From contig JACPGE010000006.1 of the NCBI GenBank assembly GCA_016182605.1, positions 1 through 59,766 on the forward strand: a stretch of DNA of 59,766 nt, written 5' to 3'. Source of the DNA: Candidatus Hydrogenedentota bacterium (GTDB taxonomy: Bacteria > Hydrogenedentota > Hydrogenedentia > Hydrogenedentales > JAEUWI01). Below, piece by piece: positions 26,684 through 35,783 of this stretch. The translations under genes were made by a program, and so were the position numbers. A model generated the notes under the pieces. That model did not search any database and was not told the DNA's origin. It saw nothing but the letters and a program-made list of their open reading frames with translations. The number at the start of each line of letters is the position of its first letter. Within the stretch, counting starts at the first letter, position 1.

Positions 26684-28123
26684 ATGGCCAAGTGCACTCA
26701 TCAGCAATCCACACCGGGCCAAGGGAGCCACAACATCGCACGCCGCTGGTTCCTGCAGCAGTGCGGCATGGGTCTCGGTGCGGTCGCGCTGAATCAATTG
26801 CTGGGGTCCTCCGCATCCGCGCTGGGCGCCGATCCCCTCGCGGCAAAGGCGCCCCACTTCGCGGCCAAGGCCAAGCACATCATCTACCTCTTCATGGCGG
26901 GCGCGCCGAGCCAGTTCGAAATGCTGGACTACAAGCCGGAACTCGTGAAGTTCGATGGCACCCTGCCGCCTCCTGAATTGCTGAAGAACTACCGCGCTGC
27001 CTTCATCAATCCCAACTCCCGTCTGCTTGGGCCGCGCTTCAACTTTGCCCAGCACGGCCAGGCCGGCGCCTGGGTTTCGGAACTCCTCCCCCACTTCACC
27101 GAAATCATCGATGATGTGACCATCATCAAGAGCATGTCCACCGACGCCTTCAACCACGCGCCCGCGCAGATTCTGATGAATACGGGCTCGCAGCAGTTCG
27201 GCCGCCCGAGCATGGGCGCCTGGGCCAGCTACGGCCTCGGCAGCGAGAACCGCGATCTCCCCGCCTTCGTCGTCTTCAGTTCCGGCAGCAAGGGCCCCAG
27301 CGGCGGATCGGGCAACTGGGGCAGCGGCTTCCTGCCCACCACCCACGAGGGCGTCATGTTCCGCACGAGCGGCGATCCTGTTCTCTACCTCTCCAACCCG
27401 CCCGGCGTTGATGATCGCGCGCAGCGCGACACCCTCGACGCCTTGGGCACGCTCAACCAGCGCCGCCTCGACGCCATGGGCGATCCGGAGATCGCCACGC
27501 GCATCAATGCCTTCGAACTCGCCTTCCGCATGCAGAAAAGCGCTCCCGAACTCATGGACCTCGCCAACGAACCGCAACATGTCCTCGATCTCTATGGCGC
27601 GGAACGCGGCAAGCCTTCCTTCGCCAACAACTGCATTCTCGCGCGGCGCATGGTGGAGCGTGGCGTGCGCTATGTCCAGCTCTTCCACGAGGCCTGGGAC
27701 CAGCACGGCAACCTCCGCGCAGACCTGAAGAAGAATTGCAAGGACACGGATCAGGCCTGCGCCGCGCTTGTGAAGGATCTCAAAGACCGCGGCATGCTCG
27801 AAGACACCCTGGTCATCTGGGGCGGCGAGTTTGGCCGCACCCCCATGGTGCAGGGCGACGGCGACGACGGCCGCGATCACCATCCCAACGCCTTCACCAT
27901 GTGGCTCGCGGGCGGCGGCTTCAAGCCCGGCGCGGTCTACGGCGAAAGCGACGAACTCGGCTTCAACGTGGGCAACAACAAGGTCCACGTCCACGATCTG
28001 CACGCCACCATCCTGCACCAGCTCGGCTTCGACCACGAACGCTTCACCCACCGCTTCCAGGGCCTCGACGCGCGCCTCACCGGCGTCGAACCGGCACGGG
28101 TAGTGCGCGAGATTCTTGCCTGA
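26684..28123 (+). CDS. DUF1501 protein with Tat-like leader
   Basis: This 479-aa protein is the usual partner of PSCyt1-DUF1549-DUF1553 proteins, 13 bp downstream and surely co-transcribed. The N-terminus has a twin-arginine stretch (ARRWFLQQCGMGLGAVAL), so it is exported folded. The body shows DUF1501 features related to the alkaline-phosphatase/sulfatase fold: HIIYLFMAGAPSQFEMLDYK, VIWGGEFGRTPMVQGDGDDG, RDHHPNAFTMWLAGGG. Conserved His/Asp residues in the last two segments suggest metal binding. The substrate is unknown. GAGG lies before the ATG. Confidence 0.95.
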   Translation: MAKCTHQQSTPGQGSHNIARRWFLQQCGMGLGAVALNQLLGSSASALGADPLAAKAPHFAAKAKHIIYLFMAGAPSQFEMLDYKPELVKFDGTLPPPELLKNYRAAFINPNSRLLGPRFNFAQHGQAGAWVSELLPHFTEIIDDVTIIKSMSTDAFNHAPAQILMNTGSQQFGRPSMGAWASYGLGSENRDLPAFVVFSSGSKGPSGGSGNWGSGFLPTTHEGVMFRTSGDPVLYLSNPPGVDDRAQRDTLDALGTLNQRRLDAMGDPEIATRINAFELAFRMQKSAPELMDLANEPQHVLDLYGAERGKPSFANNCILARRMVERGVRYVQLFHEAWDQHGNLRADLKKNCKDTDQACAALVKDLKDRGMLEDTLVIWGGEFGRTPMVQGDGDDGRDHHPNAFTMWLAGGGFKPGAVYGESDELGFNVGNNKVHVHDLHATILHQLGFDHERFTHRFQGLDARLTGVEPARVVREILA

Positions 28124-28740
28124 GCATAGGACATTGCGCGTAATTAGGTCACGAAGTTGGTGCTACCAAACTCTGTTTTAAATTGCGTTCATCTTGGCAT
28201 ATTTGGTTCGGCGCGAGTCCCTCGCCCCGGCGGCTGGCAGCGCAACCAAGAGTTTTGCCTCTTCCAGCCGCGGAGCGGAGGCTGGCAGCGCAGCCAAGAG
28301 ATTTTCGTCCTCCAGCCGCGGAGCGGCGGCAGCAATTAGCCTGGGGCGTGAGCCCCAGGAATCCATCCATCAAGACATCCGGAATCCGCGAAGCGGATGG
28401 CACCGAATACGTCCACAATTTTTTGCGCGATCCAGAGCATGGGTACCAAGCCCAGTGAAAAACCCACGGGAATTCCGTGCCACGATTGGGTATTCCGGCG
28501 GCGGATCGGCATGCAGTCCATCGAATACATTTAACACCAAGTCTGGGAATGCAGCGCTGTTTGTGCCATCCGCTTCGCGGATTCCACAATGGGGAGATGC
28601 CAGTTTCTGGGGCTCACGCCCCAGGCTAATTGCTGTCGCTCCTCCGGAGCTGAGGAAACAAATTGAAGTCACAAAACCGAGTGGATGCAGCCAAACTCCA
28701 TTCGAATTTGCATTTATTCTGGCATACTTATTCTGACGCG
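28124..28740. repeat. Gene-free repeat region with tandem units and a long inverted repeat
   Basis: Two tandem 48-bp units (28232-28279 and 28280-28327, GGCTGGCAGCGCA start) are followed by an interrupted inverted repeat. Arm A 28330-28358 (contains TTAGCCTGGGGCGTGAGC) pairs with 28609-28637, and arm C 28381-28403 (GGAATCCGCGAAGCGGATGG) pairs with 28563-28585, leaving a spacer of about 160 bp. The left (28160-28216) and right (28687-28742) margins are loosely similar direct copies (CCAAACTC ... TGGCATA). Open frames here are all artefacts of the repeats. It could form a large RNA hairpin upstream of the sigma-factor gene. Confidence 0.7.
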
Positions 28741-28817
28741 AATATTCCGGGCCGCCTTGTCACCTTTTGCCCCATTCGGTCACTACCTTCTAGAATGAAC
28801 CAGAAGGAACACCGCAC

Positions 28818-31800
28818 ATGAGCGCCGAGTTGGAACAATGGGTACAAGCCAGCCTGAAAGGCGACAAACAGGCCTTCGGACACATCGTGGAACGCTACCA
28901 GGGCGCCGTCTGCGCCATGGCCTACAGCGTCACGGGCGATCTGCGCCAGAGCGAAGATCTCGCGCAGGAAACCTTTCTCGTGGCGTGGCAGAAACTCGCC
29001 AGCCTCCGCAAACGCGAGTCCCTCCCCGCGTGGATGTGCAGCATCGCGCGCAACCTCTCCCGCGAATGGCTCCGCAAACAGTCCAGGCTGCCCACCGTAC
29101 CCCTGGAACATGCCGGTGCAGCCGCTGCAGTAGCCGAGACCGCCGAAGAGGCCGGCCGCGCGCGTGATCGCGCCGATGCCGTGTGGACCGCCCTCGCCGC
29201 CATTCCGGAGACGTACCGCGAACCCCTCGTCCTCTACTACCGCCACGACAAGTCGATCCGTCACATCGCGGAGGCCCTTGGCCTTACGGAAGCCTGCGTA
29301 AAACAACGCCTCTCCCGCGGGCGCAACATGCTCCGCGCCGAAGTCGCACGCATGGTCGAAGACACCCTTGAAGACACGCGGCCTGGAAAGAGATTCACGG
29401 CAGGCGTCCTCGCCGTCTTGCCCGCGCTGCCACACGGCGCGCACCTGCCCACACAACCGCACGAACACTGGACGGGACCCGTCTCCTCCACTCCGCTGGT
29501 GGCTATGAAGTTTCCGGCACTCGCGGCAGCACTCCTCCTCGTGCTCGCGGGCGGCTGGGCTGTCAAACAGTACTACGCACCCCCTGACAAGACTTCCGAA
29601 GACACCAGCGCCGTGGCGCTTGCTGGCACCGCACCGGCAGTGCCGTCTACGCCCGGCACCGCTCAGGCCGAGGCCCCGCTCAACACCATGTCTCCTCCAT
29701 CGGCAGCCACTGCCGCACCGTCCACCGGCATAACCGTCACCGGCCAGACGGTGTTTCGCGGAGGGGACACACCTGCCAGCAACATGCGCGTCTTGCTGGC
29801 GTCCGATGATCGGACCCGTTACTCGACCTTATCCAACGATACTGGCCATTTTTCCTTCGAAAACGTGACGGGGGCACAATGCGCAGTAGTGGCCTATGAC
29901 GCCGCTTACGACGAGATTCCAGAAGACGACTTTCGATCGGATCATATCGGGGTGGAACTGGCCAACGACTCAAGCCGGAGCAGCGTGCGTGTGGAAGTTC
30001 CCGCCAGGGGCGGGCGCATTACGGGCCGCGTCCACGATTCGGTTACCGATGCGCCGCTCCCCGGCGTGACGGTTTCCGCCATCGTACCCGGAAAGCCATC
30101 TCCGGCCGGAATCAGCAATAGTGATGGGCGTTTCGAAATACTTGGCGTGCCCGCAGGCACCAGTCTCGTCCGAATCGACAATGAAAGCCCTGTCTTTGCA
30201 AGCGACCAAATCAACAAGATGCTTTCGGTCCACCTGGAAGAGAATGGCGCCGCAGAACTTGATTTCGCGATCGATACCTCCATGCCCGTTGAAGGCAGAG
30301 TCGTGAATGCCGAGGGAAAGGCCGTGTCCAAGGCCTGGATCAGTGCCGACCGGTCCCTTGCGGACGGCAGCGACCGCATGTACTGCCGCGTACGCACGCG
30401 CGACGACGGCACGTTCACTTTGTGGGGCGCGCTCGGCGGCGATCGTGTTGTTCTGGTCGCGGACCACGAAGAACTTTCGTCCCCGTACCGCGTACTCAAC
30501 CTGATTCCAGGCAAGCCCCCCGAAGCCGTCTCCCTCACGCTGGGTGCGCGGGCGCGTGTCGTGGGGCGTTTTGTGGACGAGAGCGGCGCCGCAATTAAAG
30601 CAAACTTCTGGAGCCGCCCCACCCTTCCCGAAGGCGATGGAAACTGGCGCGGCCAGTCGGAGGATCCAGCGTCCACCTTTGAAGCAACCATGCCCCCTGG
30701 AGACTATGAAATTAAGGGGATGCTGCCCGGCGGCGACTTCGGCGTGGAGCAGCCGGTAAAGGTGATTCACGTCGCGGACAGCGGCGGCGCAGCAGACTTG
30801 ACGGTGAAAGTAAACGCAATAGGGGAGCTGAGCGGCAAGTTTTCTCTTCGCGGGACCTTGACCGATGAATCCAAAATGCCTCTGCCGAATCAGCGAGTCT
30901 ATATTTCGGGTGGCGACGTGAGCACCCGGGGCTCTTTCCACGAAACCTACACGAGCGAGGACGGTGTGTTTTCTTTCGATCGATTGTTGGATGGCCGTTA
31001 TCAATTGCATGCCACCCTGGGTGACCCGTACGAAGATTTCGCAGGCTTCGAAAACTTCCATCCCGCAGACTCGCCGGTGGTGACTATCGTGGCGCGGCAT
31101 GCCGCAAGGCTGACCGGGCAGGTTACGGATGCCGAAACCGGCGCGCCAGTCACCCGATTTGTGACAGAGTACGGCGCGCTCATGCCCGATGGCCGGGAAA
31201 ACCGCTGGGACAAGTTCGAAGTTGTCTCAGATGTCGGTGGCTTCGATCTGCGCGCCCGGCTTGACGAGGACTGGTACCTGCGCGTTTCCGCCGACGGTTA
31301 CACCACGAAAACGCAGACGGGCGATGCGCTTTCCGCAGGCCAGCGCATGGACGCCATCGGCCTGCGCCTCGAAAAAGGAATCGTGGTTCACGGCATGGTC
31401 ACGAATGCGGAGGGCGCTCCGGAAGCCAATGCCTTCATCTATTACAACACGGATGTCTTCGACACGTTCCGCCAACCTCAGCAGTACGCCGCGGCACAAT
31501 CGGGAAATGACGGCCGATTTGAGATCCGATCCTTACCTGAAGACGCGACCGTACTTTATGCCCGGAAAACGGGATTCGCCGTGGCGCAATGCGCCGTAGC
31601 GGAAAACACTACGCTGGTCCTGGAGATCGGCGGCAGCATAGAAGGCCACGCGAGCGTGGGAGGAATGGCGCTGCCCGGCAGCTTGTCCGTCACTGCGATA
31701 AACCAAACCCTGGAAGAACGCGTGCAATCCCGCGTTGATGAGACCGGTTTCTACCAATGCGCCGGACTCATGGATGCCCCATACCTGATCAACGTCCATT

Positions 31801-32165
31801 GGAAGGACGACTACACGCACCAACACTCGGACTACACGCTTACCACGGCCATTGACGCGGTGAACGGCATGGCGAAGGTATTGGATATTCGCATCCCGGA
31901 TGGGAATGCGGCCATAGAAGGTGTGGTCTCGCGGGCGGGCGTACCGGTGGCGGATGTCACCGTGGCGTGCGAGTTCTCCGGCTGCAGAGTTTACGTGAGT
32001 TCCGACGATACCGGGGCCTATCGCGTCGAGGGCCTCCCTGCTGGGCAAGCAACCCTCATTGTATACAACAACGATGGAAACACTGCCGGACAATCCGCGC
32101 TAACCGTCGAGGCCGCATCCGATGCCACTGTCACACAGGACCTGGCACTGCCAGAAATGGAATAG
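28818..32165 (+). CDS. ECF sigma factor fused through a membrane helix to carboxypeptidase-regulatory-like domains
   Basis: A 1115-aa fusion. Residues 5-92 are sigma region 2 (VERYQGAVCAMAY, DLAQETFLVAWQKL, WMCSIARNLSREWLRK) and 120-180 are region 4 with its helix-turn-helix (PETYREPLVLYY, IAEALGLTEACVKQRLSRGR). A hydrophobic helix at 233-249 (PALAAALLLVLAGGWAV) follows, then an Ala/Pro/Thr linker to about 303 and a string of about eight CarboxypepD_reg-like beta domains (pattern G-x-V...G-x-P...DGxF...LPxG) to the end. In this topology the sigma part is cytoplasmic and the beta string outside, so one polypeptide could sense and transcribe without a separate anti-sigma factor. ECF factors with long C-terminal extensions are known from Planctomycetes; the ligand and target genes here are unknown. 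AAGGA precedes the ATG. Confidence 0.93.
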   Translation: MSAELEQWVQASLKGDKQAFGHIVERYQGAVCAMAYSVTGDLRQSEDLAQETFLVAWQKLASLRKRESLPAWMCSIARNLSREWLRKQSRLPTVPLEHAGAAAAVAETAEEAGRARDRADAVWTALAAIPETYREPLVLYYRHDKSIRHIAEALGLTEACVKQRLSRGRNMLRAEVARMVEDTLEDTRPGKRFTAGVLAVLPALPHGAHLPTQPHEHWTGPVSSTPLVAMKFPALAAALLLVLAGGWAVKQYYAPPDKTSEDTSAVALAGTAPAVPSTPGTAQAEAPLNTMSPPSAATAAPSTGITVTGQTVFRGGDTPASNMRVLLASDDRTRYSTLSNDTGHFSFENVTGAQCAVVAYDAAYDEIPEDDFRSDHIGVELANDSSRSSVRVEVPARGGRITGRVHDSVTDAPLPGVTVSAIVPGKPSPAGISNSDGRFEILGVPAGTSLVRIDNESPVFASDQINKMLSVHLEENGAAELDFAIDTSMPVEGRVVNAEGKAVSKAWISADRSLADGSDRMYCRVRTRDDGTFTLWGALGGDRVVLVADHEELSSPYRVLNLIPGKPPEAVSLTLGARARVVGRFVDESGAAIKANFWSRPTLPEGDGNWRGQSEDPASTFEATMPPGDYEIKGMLPGGDFGVEQPVKVIHVADSGGAADLTVKVNAIGELSGKFSLRGTLTDESKMPLPNQRVYISGGDVSTRGSFHETYTSEDGVFSFDRLLDGRYQLHATLGDPYEDFAGFENFHPADSPVVTIVARHAARLTGQVTDAETGAPVTRFVTEYGALMPDGRENRWDKFEVVSDVGGFDLRARLDEDWYLRVSADGYTTKTQTGDALSAGQRMDAIGLRLEKGIVVHGMVTNAEGAPEANAFIYYNTDVFDTFRQPQQYAAAQSGNDGRFEIRSLPEDATVLYARKTGFAVAQCAVAENTTLVLEIGGSIEGHASVGGMALPGSLSVTAINQTLEERVQSRVDETGFYQCAGLMDAPYLINVHWKDDYTHQHSDYTLTTAIDAVNGMAKVLDIRIPDGNAAIEGVVSRAGVPVADVTVACEFSGCRVYVSSDDTGAYRVEGLPAGQATLIVYNNDGNTAGQSALTVEAASDATVTQDLALPEME

Positions 32166-32214
32166 CCGGAAGACTGCATCGATTCCGGCGATGGCAACTT
32201 CAGCGCGTTAACAC

Positions 32215-32410
32215 TTACCGCCGGATCAGTTCCGCCGTCATGGGGCGCGCACCGCAGACGCCGCCGTGGCCAATGGGCGGGCTGCCCATCCAACGCGGAT
32301 CGACGGGCTCGCCGGTGCGCTGGTAGCGGGTGTCGCACGAGAGCCACACGCGCCCCTGTGGCGAACAGCCGTTCATCAGCCCGAAGCGGTGAGGAGGAAT
32401 TGCGTGCCCA
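32215..32410 (-). pseudogene. C-terminal remnant of a phytanoyl-CoA dioxygenase (PhyH) family gene
   Basis: A short frame reads HRFGLMNGCSPQGRVWLS, then CDTRYQRTGEPVDPRWMG, ending in TAA near 32215. The WLSCDTRYQ...EPVDPRW pattern is typical of the C-terminal end of PhyH-type Fe(II)/2-oxoglutarate dioxygenases. The catalytic HxD and the rest of the domain are missing, and the upstream side runs straight into the lactate permease tail. It appears to be a gene fragment. Confidence 0.5.
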
Positions 32411-32431
32411 GCGACGTATAGACAACCGTGC

Positions 32432-34225
32432 TCATCCCAATCCCTCCTCTTTCGCGGCGCGCTTTCCATCGCCGTAAAATCGCAATGCGCCCAAAGTCCC
32501 GCAGGCAATCAAGATACTCAGCACCAAACCCGCATTAAGCGGATGGCCCTGAATGGCATGGATGAAGAAATAGCCCAGCGCCCCGGCCATGCCCGCGTAA
32601 TAGAGAAACGGCAGCAGCGTCAGGCGTATCACGTGACCCTCCTTGCCGAAGAGCCCCGCCACCGCGCTCGCCGCCACGACGTTGTGCACGCACACCACGT
32701 TGCCGGCTGCGCCGCCCACGCCCTGCAAGGCCACCACCCAGAGGGGGTCCACCCCAATCTTCAAGCCCACGCCAAACTGAAACAGCGCAAACATCATATT
32801 GCTCACCGTGTTGCTGCCGGCGATGAAGGCGCCGAGTCCGCCGATATACGGCGCGAACAAGGGCCAAGCCCCGCCGGAGATCGCCGCCACCGCGCCCGCC
32901 AGCACGATCGGCATCTTGTCGTAACCCGCGCCGCCTCCCTGGCTGTTGATAAAAACCTGCACCATGGGCACCGTGAAGAGCAGGGCAATGGAGGCCGCCA
33001 GCGAAGTGTGCAGGGACTGGCGAAAGGCCTGTCCAAACATTTCCCACTTCATGCCATGGAGCAGCACCGCCGCCAGCGAACACACGATGAAGATCGTGCC
33101 GGGCAGATAGAGGGGCTGCACCTTCGCGGTGATCGCCGTGCCGAAAATTTCCGGCCACGCCCACACCACGGCGTTCAGCCAGCCCTGAAAGGGTAGCGCG
33201 GGCAGGCGGGAAAGCACCAGCAACAGCGCCACCAGCACGTAGGGCATCCACGCGCGCCACAGCGGAATGGCCGCGGCCCCGGCGAGCGCATCCCCATTGA
33301 GCGGCTTCATCTCCAGCCCAATCCATTCGTCTTTCCAGGCGCTTCTCGGGGGAAAATCCCATACCGCATCCGCTTTGGGACACAGAAAGCCGCGCCGTGC
33401 CGCCGTGATCACGATCACCAGTCCGGTGATGCCGCCGATGATCGTGGGAAACTCCGGGCCCAGCAGCCAGGCCACCAGCAGATACGGCACGATCATGGCC
33501 CAGGCGCCAAAGAGCGCAAAGGGCCACACCGCCAAGCCGTCGCGAAAGGATCGCCGTGCCCCGAAGAAGCGGGTCATGAAACAGACAACCAACAGGGGCA
33601 TGAGCGTCCCCGTGAGGGCATGCAGGATGCCGATGCGCAGGCCGATGGAGGCAAGAAAGAGGGACCAGTCGCCGTAGGGATGCTCTGCCAGGAACTGCAG
33701 CACAATGTCGTTGCCATTCAGGCCCGTGTGAATGCCGAGCAGTATCGGTGTGCCCGCCGCGCCGAAGGACACCGGCGTGCTCTGGATCATCATCCCCGCC
33801 ACCACCGCGGCCATCGCGGGAAACCCGAGTCCCGTCATGAGCGGCACGGCCACGGCTGCCGGTGTGCCGAAGCCCGCGGCGCCTTCAATAAACGATCCGA
33901 AAAGCCACGCGATGATGATCACCTGGATGCGGCGGTCCGGACTAATCTCCGTGAAAGAAGCGCGAATGGCATTCAGCGCGCCGCTGGCTTGCAGGGTGTT
34001 CAGGAGCAGGATGGCCCCAAAGATGATGTAGATGAGCGTGGCCGTGATGATCGCGCCGTTTACGCTGGCCGCGGCAATCTGGACGGCGGGCACCCGCCAT
34101 ACCAGCGCCGCGAGCCCGATGGTCAGCAGGTAGCACAGCGGCATGGCCCGGCGCGCCGGCCAGCGCAAACCCACAAGCAAGACCCCCACCGCCGCAATGG
34201 GCAGCAGCGCCAACAATGCCAGCAT
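32432..34225 (-). CDS. lctP: L-lactate permease
   Basis: This 597-aa inner-membrane protein of the LctP/LldP family imports lactate (and glycolate in some species) with protons. About 13-14 hydrophobic segments are seen. Typical family stretches are GSFIEGAAGFGTPAAVAVP, VAGMMIQSTPVSFGAAGTP and FIAGSNTVSNMMFALFQ. ATG 34225 has GGGAGGA eight bases upstream; an open extension to 34282 lacks a ribosome site. Lactate fits with the glyoxylate and aconitase genes as a C2/C3 acid diet, but no lactate dehydrogenase is adjacent. Confidence 0.93.
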   Translation of the reverse strand: MLALLALLPIAAVGVLLVGLRWPARRAMPLCYLLTIGLAALVWRVPAVQIAAASVNGAIITATLIYIIFGAILLLNTLQASGALNAIRASFTEISPDRRIQVIIIAWLFGSFIEGAAGFGTPAAVAVPLMTGLGFPAMAAVVAGMMIQSTPVSFGAAGTPILLGIHTGLNGNDIVLQFLAEHPYGDWSLFLASIGLRIGILHALTGTLMPLLVVCFMTRFFGARRSFRDGLAVWPFALFGAWAMIVPYLLVAWLLGPEFPTIIGGITGLVIVITAARRGFLCPKADAVWDFPPRSAWKDEWIGLEMKPLNGDALAGAAAIPLWRAWMPYVLVALLLVLSRLPALPFQGWLNAVVWAWPEIFGTAITAKVQPLYLPGTIFIVCSLAAVLLHGMKWEMFGQAFRQSLHTSLAASIALLFTVPMVQVFINSQGGGAGYDKMPIVLAGAVAAISGGAWPLFAPYIGGLGAFIAGSNTVSNMMFALFQFGVGLKIGVDPLWVVALQGVGGAAGNVVCVHNVVAASAVAGLFGKEGHVIRLTLLPFLYYAGMAGALGYFFIHAIQGHPLNAGLVLSILIACGTLGALRFYGDGKRAAKEEGLG

Positions 34226-34312
34226 ACACGGTCCTCCCCATCTCGGTTTTACGGCCTCACAGCCCACGAGAGCATGGCACAAGCCTTCACGCGATGCAAT
34301 CCAACGAATTCG

Positions 34313-35695
34313 TCAGAAAAAATCCGGCTGGGCCCGCTCCGCTGCTTCCCGGATGGACATGCGCCGCACGACCTGGTGCGCGTAGAGGTAGGCTGCCACG
34401 CTCGTGCCGCCGCGAACGAGGGCGGTAACCCAGGCCATGCCCCACTCGCCATAATCCGCCACAACGAGCACGCCCGCAATGAGGGTCAGCACAAGCCGCA
34501 GTCCCTCGAAGATCGCTACCGTGCCGGTATGGCCGAGGGCGTAGAGGGCCGTAATGGAGGGGGCGCACGCAAGGGTCACGATGACGCCGGTGAGGAGGAT
34601 GTTGAAGTAGACGTGCGTGCCGAAATACTCCTCGCCGAAAAGCAAGAAGCACAGGCGTTCGGACAGGGGAATGAGCACCGTCAGCCCCAGACAGAATACG
34701 AGACTGGGAATGCGGAATTTGCTGATGAAATAGCGCAGTTCCGCGGCGCTCTTGAGCTGGCTTGCCTTGGGCAGGAGCACGTTGTAGAAGGTGAGCAACA
34801 CCAACTCGCCCGCAAGCACGAAACTCACCCCGGCACTGTAGATACCGATGGCCTCGCGGGAGATGCCGTAGATGTCGAAATTCAACAGCAGTAGGTCGAG
34901 GCGCTGGCTGATCGTGGTAAACACCGTGGCGATCAGCGCCCACTTTGCGAAAGCCCACAACTCCCACCCCACACTGGCGTTCACCGGCGCAGTGAAAACC
35001 GACCGGGGGAGTTGTGACCAGGACATGAGCGCCATTACCAGCGGCGCGCCCACATAGACGCCGACATAGGCCAAGACCTCCCGGACGTCGAAGGAGATGA
35101 GAATCATGGAGAGGCCCAACCGAAGAATGGAACTGCAAAACTCATAGCCCGCGTAGTGCGTGAATTTCTGATGGGCCACGAAATAGGACTGGGCAAAACC
35201 CCACATGGAAACAACCGCCCCGCCGGAAAAGGCGAGCACGATGGCGTAATACGGGAGGTTGCGGCCCAAACTGCCGGGAAAAAGCAGCACGATCATCGGC
35301 TTGGCAACAAGCACACTGGTGATCATGGTAAACGCCAGAATGAGCATCTTGAAGTAGAGCACGCCCTTGAAATAAGGACCGGAATCGTCCCGCCCGGGGG
35401 AAATGCGCTGGGAGGCGAATCGTATGAGGCTGGTGTCGATCGCGGGCCCGGTCAGGCCGGCAACAATCGACATCACCGCGAAGAGCAGATAAAAGCGGCC
35501 GTAGTCCCACGGTTCCAGGTGGCGCGCGACGAGCACGTTGCCGACGAACGCGCAGGCGGAGGCCATGACGCGCGCGCCCAGCACAGACACAATGGCGCGG
35601 ATCCAGGCCATGTAGCCCGAACTCAACAGTGCCTCCAGTTTTGCCGGGCGCTCCAAGATCGCCTGCCTCTGCATGTCGTCCGGCGGGCTCCCCAT
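34313..35695 (-). CDS. Polysaccharide flippase (Wzx/MOP family)
   Basis: This 460-aa protein has about 12-14 membrane helices and the opening GARVMASACAFVGNVLVARHLEPWDYGRFYLL, broken here as GARVMASACAFVG then NVLVARHLEPWDYGRFYL, characteristic of polysaccharide-exporting MOP proteins. It would flip an undecaprenyl-linked oligosaccharide across the inner membrane. No glycosyltransferase cluster is directly beside it, so the cargo is unknown. The first Met at 35695 has no clear ribosome site; Met at 35674 has GGGGAG a bit far upstream, so the start is uncertain by seven codons. Confidence 0.85.
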   Translation of the reverse strand: MGSPPDDMQRQAILERPAKLEALLSSGYMAWIRAIVSVLGARVMASACAFVGNVLVARHLEPWDYGRFYLLFAVMSIVAGLTGPAIDTSLIRFASQRISPGRDDSGPYFKGVLYFKMLILAFTMITSVLVAKPMIVLLFPGSLGRNLPYYAIVLAFSGGAVVSMWGFAQSYFVAHQKFTHYAGYEFCSSILRLGLSMILISFDVREVLAYVGVYVGAPLVMALMSWSQLPRSVFTAPVNASVGWELWAFAKWALIATVFTTISQRLDLLLLNFDIYGISREAIGIYSAGVSFVLAGELVLLTFYNVLLPKASQLKSAAELRYFISKFRIPSLVFCLGLTVLIPLSERLCFLLFGEEYFGTHVYFNILLTGVIVTLACAPSITALYALGHTGTVAIFEGLRLVLTLIAGVLVVADYGEWGMAWVTALVRGGTSVAAYLYAHQVVRRMSIREAAERAQPDFF

Positions 35696-35783
35696 GATGG
35701 CGCCGGGTTGGTTGGCCGGTTGCCCGCGTCTCGCGCTACGGCACCCCCCGTATGGTAATGGACCGGCGCGAGGGGGTCAACAC

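Noticed and set aside
28160-28740. CRISPR array
   Set aside because: The repeated units are only two, directly adjacent without unique spacers, and no cas gene is in the window.
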